Shown here: in pieces, positions 59,291 through 64,000 of the stretch
How the letters are laid out: every line of letters starts with the position of its first letter
How positions within the stretch are numbered: position 1 is the first letter of the stretch
DNA from: Parietichytrium sp. I65-24A
Taxonomy: Eukaryota; Sar; Bigyra; Thraustochytrida; Thraustochytriidae
Direction of reading: 5' to 3'
Assembly: GCA_012862575.1 (NCBI GenBank)
Contig: BLSF01000013.1
Span: 372,001 to 436,000, forward strand
DNA length: 64,000 nt
Notes under the pieces: model-generated
What the model saw: only the letters and a program-made list of their open reading frames with translations
Told to the model about the DNA's origin: nothing
The model's database searches: none
Translations under genes and position numbers: made by a program

Positions 59291-62200
59291 ATGCGAAAAT
59301 ACGAGGAGAAGGAGATATGTGGTGTCCAGTCCAAGTTCTTGTGTGTGGCAGTGTCGTACGAAGGACTTGTGGGAATCGGAGGATTTGATGCGTTGGATGG
59401 TGAAGAGGCCGTGTGGTGAGTTGGTCGCCCGCCAGCTGCATGAGCATGTTGCCCAACGCGACTCCTAATGAGAGGTTTTGGTCTCACAAACAGGTTTAGG
59501 GGGACGCACGACGCGTCAGGAAGAAGTGTAGCGAGGAGTCTTGCCCTGGCACTAAAGGGAAACCAAACACTTCGCCGCGTCGGGTAGGTCACGAACATGT
59601 GGAGCGTTTACTGGGGAATTGAACTGGTTCGCTCCACTACTTTCTAAGCTTCTCGATTTATGATGCTGACGTTTCTATGTATTTTTGAAAAAGTATCTTC
59701 TGGTGCGGTATTGACGCTCAAGGAGCATTGGCGATCGGTCTCGCGTTGGAGAATAACACTGTGCTGAACTCCTTGAGGTACGTACTAATCCGTTGACAGC
59801 CAGCTTCGTGAAAGCGGATACAGATCTCACTGAGTTGGTGCTTTCTGGCCGATGAATCCATTTCACATAGTCTTGCAGATAATAGAATTGGCAAAGAAGG
59901 TGCTTCAGCGATTGGTCGCGTGTTGGAGAAGAACATCGCGCTCACTTCATTGAAGTACGGCGAGACTCTGACAATGTGTCGAGAAAAAGCTTTCGTGGTA
60001 CACTTCGTCTTTTTGACTGACGTATCCGAATTCTGAAATGTATGACTTAGCTTGCGATATAATAACATTGGCGCCGAAGGAGCTTCAGCGATCGGTCGCG
60101 CGCTGGAGAAGAACGCAACATTGACGTCTTTGGAGCAAGTAGGACTTGACACTTGGTATCTAGCTAGTAGCTAGATTTTCTCATCTTTGTTGCTGACGAC
60201 ATCATGTGTTGTTGATTGAAGCAGTCTTCGGCAAAACAGGATTGGTGCTGAAGGAGCGTCAACGATTAGTCAGTCGTTGGAGAAGAACACTACCCTAACC
60301 TTTTTAGAGTACGCCTGACTGTGAAACCGAAACCGGTATCCTGAACAACCCATTCGTTTGGAAATCCAAGCTCGCCAATCACCGCTGTGCGTTGCGGCTG
60401 ACAGTTTTGTGTCGTGCTGATGTAGTCTCGAATATAATTTCATTGGCACTGAAGGAGAAGCAGCGATTAGTCGCGGGTTGACGAGGAACACCGCGCTGAC
60501 TGTGTTGAAGTAGGTTCGGCCTGACTCGTCTTCATGTCACCCTTTCTCGTTCTTCGTTGTTGTTGACGCTTCAATTTTCTCCTCGAATAGTATAGTGGAA
60601 ACCAGATTTCCGGCAACATGGAAAAGGAAACGTTCGCCAATGCTCTTTTGCGACGTTTTTGGCAGAGCAAAGTCAAAGGCACATTAACGATCGCTCAAGT
60701 TTTGAAAAAGAACACTGCATTGAAAAGTCTCTCGTGCGTGCATTTTTTGAATCACCGAACAATTCTCCACTCAATCTTTCTCTCCACCGGCTGACAAGTC
60801 TATGTCTTCTTCATTTTGAAAACAGCCTTCAATATAATCGAATTGGCAACGAAGGAGCATATGCGATCGGCCTTGCACTACAGACGAACGCTGTGCTTAC
60901 TACATTGGAGTAAGTGTGACCGTGACACCGGCTTTGGAAAACGATCGTATTTCGTGGAAGAAAAAAGTTCTCCCTGGTTTTTCGCTGACGATGCACGTCT
61001 TCGTGAGCAAGGATCCAATTTATTGGAATTGGCGCTGAAGGAGCATCAGCGATCGGCCGTGCGTTGCGGAAGAACACTTCGCTCACTTTGTTGGAGTACG
61101 TACGACTTTCACCGATTTCGTGAAGATTAGTTGTCCCTCACAAATTTTTCCGTCTTTTTTGTGGTTTGATGTTGACCGCTTTTTGCCATTTGCTGGTCAA
61201 GTCTTACTGGAAATGAAATTGGCGCTGAAGGAGCAAAAGCGATCGGCCATGCGCTGCAAAGGAACGCTGCGTTGACTTCACTGCAGTACGCTAAACTTTG
61301 ACACCTGTTTGTTGAGAGATGGTATACCTAACACCTTTTGTGGCTAACCCATTCATGTCTTTATTTTTGTTTATTTTCTTTAGTCTTGGGAAGAACAAAA
61401 TTGGCGAGAAAGGATCAGTTGCTGTTAGTCGGGCGTTGGAGAAGAACACTGCGTTGAATTCATTGTCGTAAGTGTGACGGTGAAACCGAGTTTATGCAAG
61501 AAGTCTGTGTATAACGACTTCGACATCGATTGCGCGAGGGTTTGGCGCCTATTCGAACTCTCGTGCTTCGTGGCTGACTTCATGGTTCTTTGCAAATAGT
61601 CTTGATGGCAATCAAGTCGGTGCTGAGGGAGCCGCATCAATAAGTCGTGCACTGGAGAAGAACACTGCGTTGACTTCGTTGGTGTACGCTGATTTTGGCA
61701 TGGCAACGTTCGTAACTTTCCTGCAATCGTGTGATTCTCATTGACTTTGGCTGACCATTTCCATGTCTTTCTGGGGTAGTTTTCGGGATAACAAACTTGG
61801 CACTCAAGGAGCGATGGCAATCAGTCACGTGCTGGAAAAAAATACTGCACTGACATTGCTCAAGTACGTGTGGCTTCGAGAACGGTCGTGCAGAAACGTC
61901 ATACCTTACTGTACCCTCTCGTTCTTGTGTCTGATGATCACTCGTCCCTTTTTGATAGTTTTGAAGCAAACAAGATTGGTGTCGAAGAAGCATTTGCAAT
62001 TTGTCGCGCGTTAGAGAAGAAATTTGGAGTGACTTCGGTAGAGTATGTGCCAGGCTTCGACGCAGGTGTCATGAAGACACTCATTGTCAACTTTTCGTTG
62101 AGGTTCTTCTTTGCTTCTGCTAACGTTTCCATGTCCTTTTCTGTCTTTGATACCATAGTTTAGGGAAGAATGACATCGGCGATGAAGGAGCATCAGCAAT

Positions 62201-62951
62201 CAGTAGCGCGTTGGAAAGGAACAATGCGTTGACTTCACTGGTGTACGTGCTACCTTAGACAAGAAAGAGCACTTGCTTACTTTTCTCACGATTATACGTT
62301 ACATTGAAATAGTCTTTCGTGTAATAAAATTGGTTGTGAAGGAGCATCAAAGATTGGCCGCGCATTGCAAAAAAACACTAACTTGGTTGTGTTAGAGTAT
62401 GTCTGACTTTCTCTCACACGGAGGTTGTGAAAGCTGTTTGCAAATCGCTAGCTGTTTTCGAGCTTTATTGCTAACGATCTCATTCTCCTGAATATAGTCT
62501 TGGGCAAAACATGATTGGCGATGAAGGAGCATCAAATATCGGTCACGCCATGGAAAAGAACTCTGCACTCACTTCGTTGAGGTACGTGAGGCTTTGACGC
62601 ATTTGTGTCGTTCTGATCCCTCTCGTGCTTTGTTGCTGAACAGTGCAGGTCTTTGTAAATATAGTCTTGAAAAGAATAGGATAGGCAGTGAAGGAGCGTC
62701 AACGATTAATGACGCGTTGAAGAAGAATACTACGCTGACTTCGATAGGGTACGCGAGTTTAACATCGTTTGTTATAAGTGGAACATCGTTCGTTATAAGT
62801 GGAATATTCTCCAAACTTTTTGCTGCTCTGGTACTGATGCATTCCTGCGTTTTAAAATAGTCTTTCATTCAATTTCATCCCGAATGAACGAATAATCGCG
62901 ATCCATCGCTCGTTGGAGAAGAACATTATGCTGGCTACGTCATTTGTATGA
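59291..62951 (+). CDS. leucine-rich repeat protein built from 84-nt single-repeat exons (595 aa)
   Basis: Twenty exons. Starts and ends: 59291-59415, 59494-59583, 59694-59777, 59871-59954, 60051-60134, 60225-60308, 60426-60509, 60596-60733, 60826-60909, 61012-61095, 61202-61285, 61384-61467, 61600-61683, 61780-61863, 61959-62042, 62159-62242, 62313-62396, 62498-62581, 62665-62748, 62861-62951. All introns are phase 2 and 70-132 nt. Most donors are GTACG, GTAAG or GTATG; the one after 60134 is GCAAGT. Each 84-nt exon encodes one 28-residue ribonuclease-inhibitor/NLR-type LRR (L..N.IG.EGA.AI..ALE.N..LTSL). The last exon degenerates and ends in TGA. Exons 1-2 encode about 70 residues without a known effector domain. 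A curved binding scaffold is expected; the partner is unknown. Confidence 0.87.
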
Positions 62952-64000
62952 CTGCAACACCGGATTCATCCGAAGAAAAAATCGTTTTCTCAGCTGCGCA
63001 AGCATCTCAAAATTAGAGAAGAAGAAATTTCACTCGAGGGACTTGCCGGGTGTGCTCGGAAATGCATAATGCGGGGTAAGAAGACTCGAAGATACAAGGC
63101 AGTGCAACGAATCCTTGACATCTTTGGCATCCACTTCTATCTACTCCTCTCCTGCCTTTGCAATGCATGCATGGCATGTATTCTGTCTGATTTATCCTGA
63201 CCGTTTCTGAGTCCCCAAGTTGTAAACATTAAGACTGTTGTAGTACTCATTTTCAGAAGTGCCTTGCAAAACGCTCCTGCATTTCGTGATTGCTTGGTTA
63301 GTTTCTCTTCTCAAAAACAATTTCATTGGACGAATCGTTTCTTATTCTTTTTCTCTCGGATGTATAAAAAAAGGGAAGGGGTCGCACATCACTGCTCTAC
63401 TCTGACTCGCTCATTGAAGAACTATCAAAGTGACATGAACAAGTGCTCTCAATTTTCGGAGAAAATCTACACGCAAGAGCACTGCATTGAACCCATCGCT
63501 TTTGACTTCACAACCAAAAAAAAACAAGTAAGTCTCGCAAAAAGTCTTTCCACCAACTCCGCTGTCTGTGTGACGTGTTGCCAGTTTCAGGACAACATCG
63601 ACCTGGGGTGTGATACTGACGCTGCAATTCATACTGTTCTCATTCGTATGCTGCGCTCGTCAATGCCAAGCAAATCTCCGTGTTGAGAGTTTTGGTTCAG
63701 TGATGCCTGTATGGCCAGTCAGTCACTGACAGGTTTTCTTTTTTCATTCCATTCCATTCTCTATGTATTTTATGTTGGTGTACAAACATTGTATTGTATT
63801 GTAAATTGTAAAACACAGGTTAACCGTTACACAGGTAGTACTCAGTCTATATAACACAGTACCGAACATTACACTGGCAGTAAAGTGCAGTGAGTAGCGA
63901 TAGTATTAGTGCCTATTTTTAGTAATAGTATACTATAATATTTCTAGTATTAAACGGACAAATGCATTCGCAAGGAAAGGTAGAGAAGCAAGTACCGGTA
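62952..64000. other. 3' flank of LRR gene, AT-rich end of window
   Basis: No LRR exon is recognisable after 62951. An open stretch (63264-63686) lacks an ATG at its start and has no motif, so it is not called. The last 300 bp are AT-rich with TAGTACTCAGT (about 63837) and end in AGTACCGGTA. Confidence 0.55.

Larger units (their letters stand above)
57942..59741 (+). repeat. direct duplication of about 0.88 kb flanking an N gap
   Basis: 57942-58838 and 58866-59741 are nearly identical. Differences are a 12-bp segment (ACAAATGAACAA-like) and an ACAACAC stretch missing from copy 2, different microsatellite lengths (GATA/GA at 58230-58287 and 59129-59189), and scattered single-base changes. Both copies hold the same upstream region and exons 1-3 of the LRR gene. 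Copy 1 stops at the single N (58839); copy 2 continues into the full gene. Confidence 0.93.

Noticed and set aside
57942-59741. Pair of 0.88-kb direct repeats as long terminal repeats
   Set aside because: They contain gene exons and microsatellites, there is no internal element between them, and no retroelement protein motif was seen.
59694-62748. Evenly spaced near-identical blocks of about 30 bp that look like a CRISPR array
   Set aside because: The blocks are the conserved cores of LRR exons; they are translated in one frame, the spacing varies, and the intervals are introns.
63264-63686. 140-codon + strand frame after the LRR gene
   Set aside because: No ATG at its start, no LRR pattern, no recognisable domain.

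Overview
This window is nuclear DNA from a unicellular eukaryote. The genes have GT-AG introns, long intergenic spacers rich in microsatellites, and typical eukaryotic products: class I histone deacetylase, Arp2, P4-ATPase flippase, PHO80-type cyclin, RED splicing factor, BIRC6-type E2, TUG/UBX p97 cofactor and lysosomal-type alpha-N-acetylglucosaminidase. The standard stop codons all serve as stops. No photosynthesis genes, tRNA genes, rRNA genes or intact transposons were recognised. Most genes have 0-3 introns. The polytopic membrane proteins (one with an EGF-like module) and the sulfate-assimilation genes would suit a heterotrophic protist such as a stramenopile or thraustochytrid, but this placement is a guess from gene content and was not tested by any search.

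Layout. 0.1-8 kb: zinc-finger/TPR protein, polytopic membrane protein, MaoC hot-dog protein and a CysH-type reductase fused to a thioredoxin-like domain. 8-10.8 kb: spacer. 10.8-17.5 kb: cyclophilin, HDAC8-like deacetylase, coiled-coil/ankyrin protein, GC-rich coiled-coil protein. 17.5-20.2 kb: spacer. 20.2-31.1 kb: PHO80-like cyclin, P4-ATPase, NAGLU, an 87-bp tandem repeat carrying hairpins, a coiled-coil protein. 31.1-35.2 kb: the largest spacer. 35.2-46.8 kb: a compact cluster with EGF-7TM protein, Arp2, a PET117-like small protein, TUG-PUB-UBX protein, a DUF202-like membrane protein, a TPR-COG0523 metallochaperone and ATP sulfurylase. 49-57.5 kb: CorA-like-topology protein, BIRC6-like E2, RED, and an acidic-tailed small protein. 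58-63 kb: a leucine-rich-repeat gene made of single-repeat 84-nt exons; its 5' end is present twice on either side of a one-base N gap.

Shared functions. ATP sulfurylase and the CysH-type reductase are consecutive or near-consecutive steps of sulfate assimilation. The UBX protein and the E2 both belong to ubiquitin/p97 biology. HDAC, RED and perhaps the acidic-tailed protein are nuclear. These genes are interspersed single units with no operon logic. Several pairs are tightly convergent (59-265 bp apart) and others are divergent with short shared promoters.

The most unusual parts are the LRR gene (20 exons, every intron in phase 2, exons almost all exactly 84 nt, in an otherwise intron-poor region), the duplication at the N gap, the recurrent GGTACT(C/G)AGTACC motif in spacers, and a hairpin-bearing element found in two spacers 15 kb apart.
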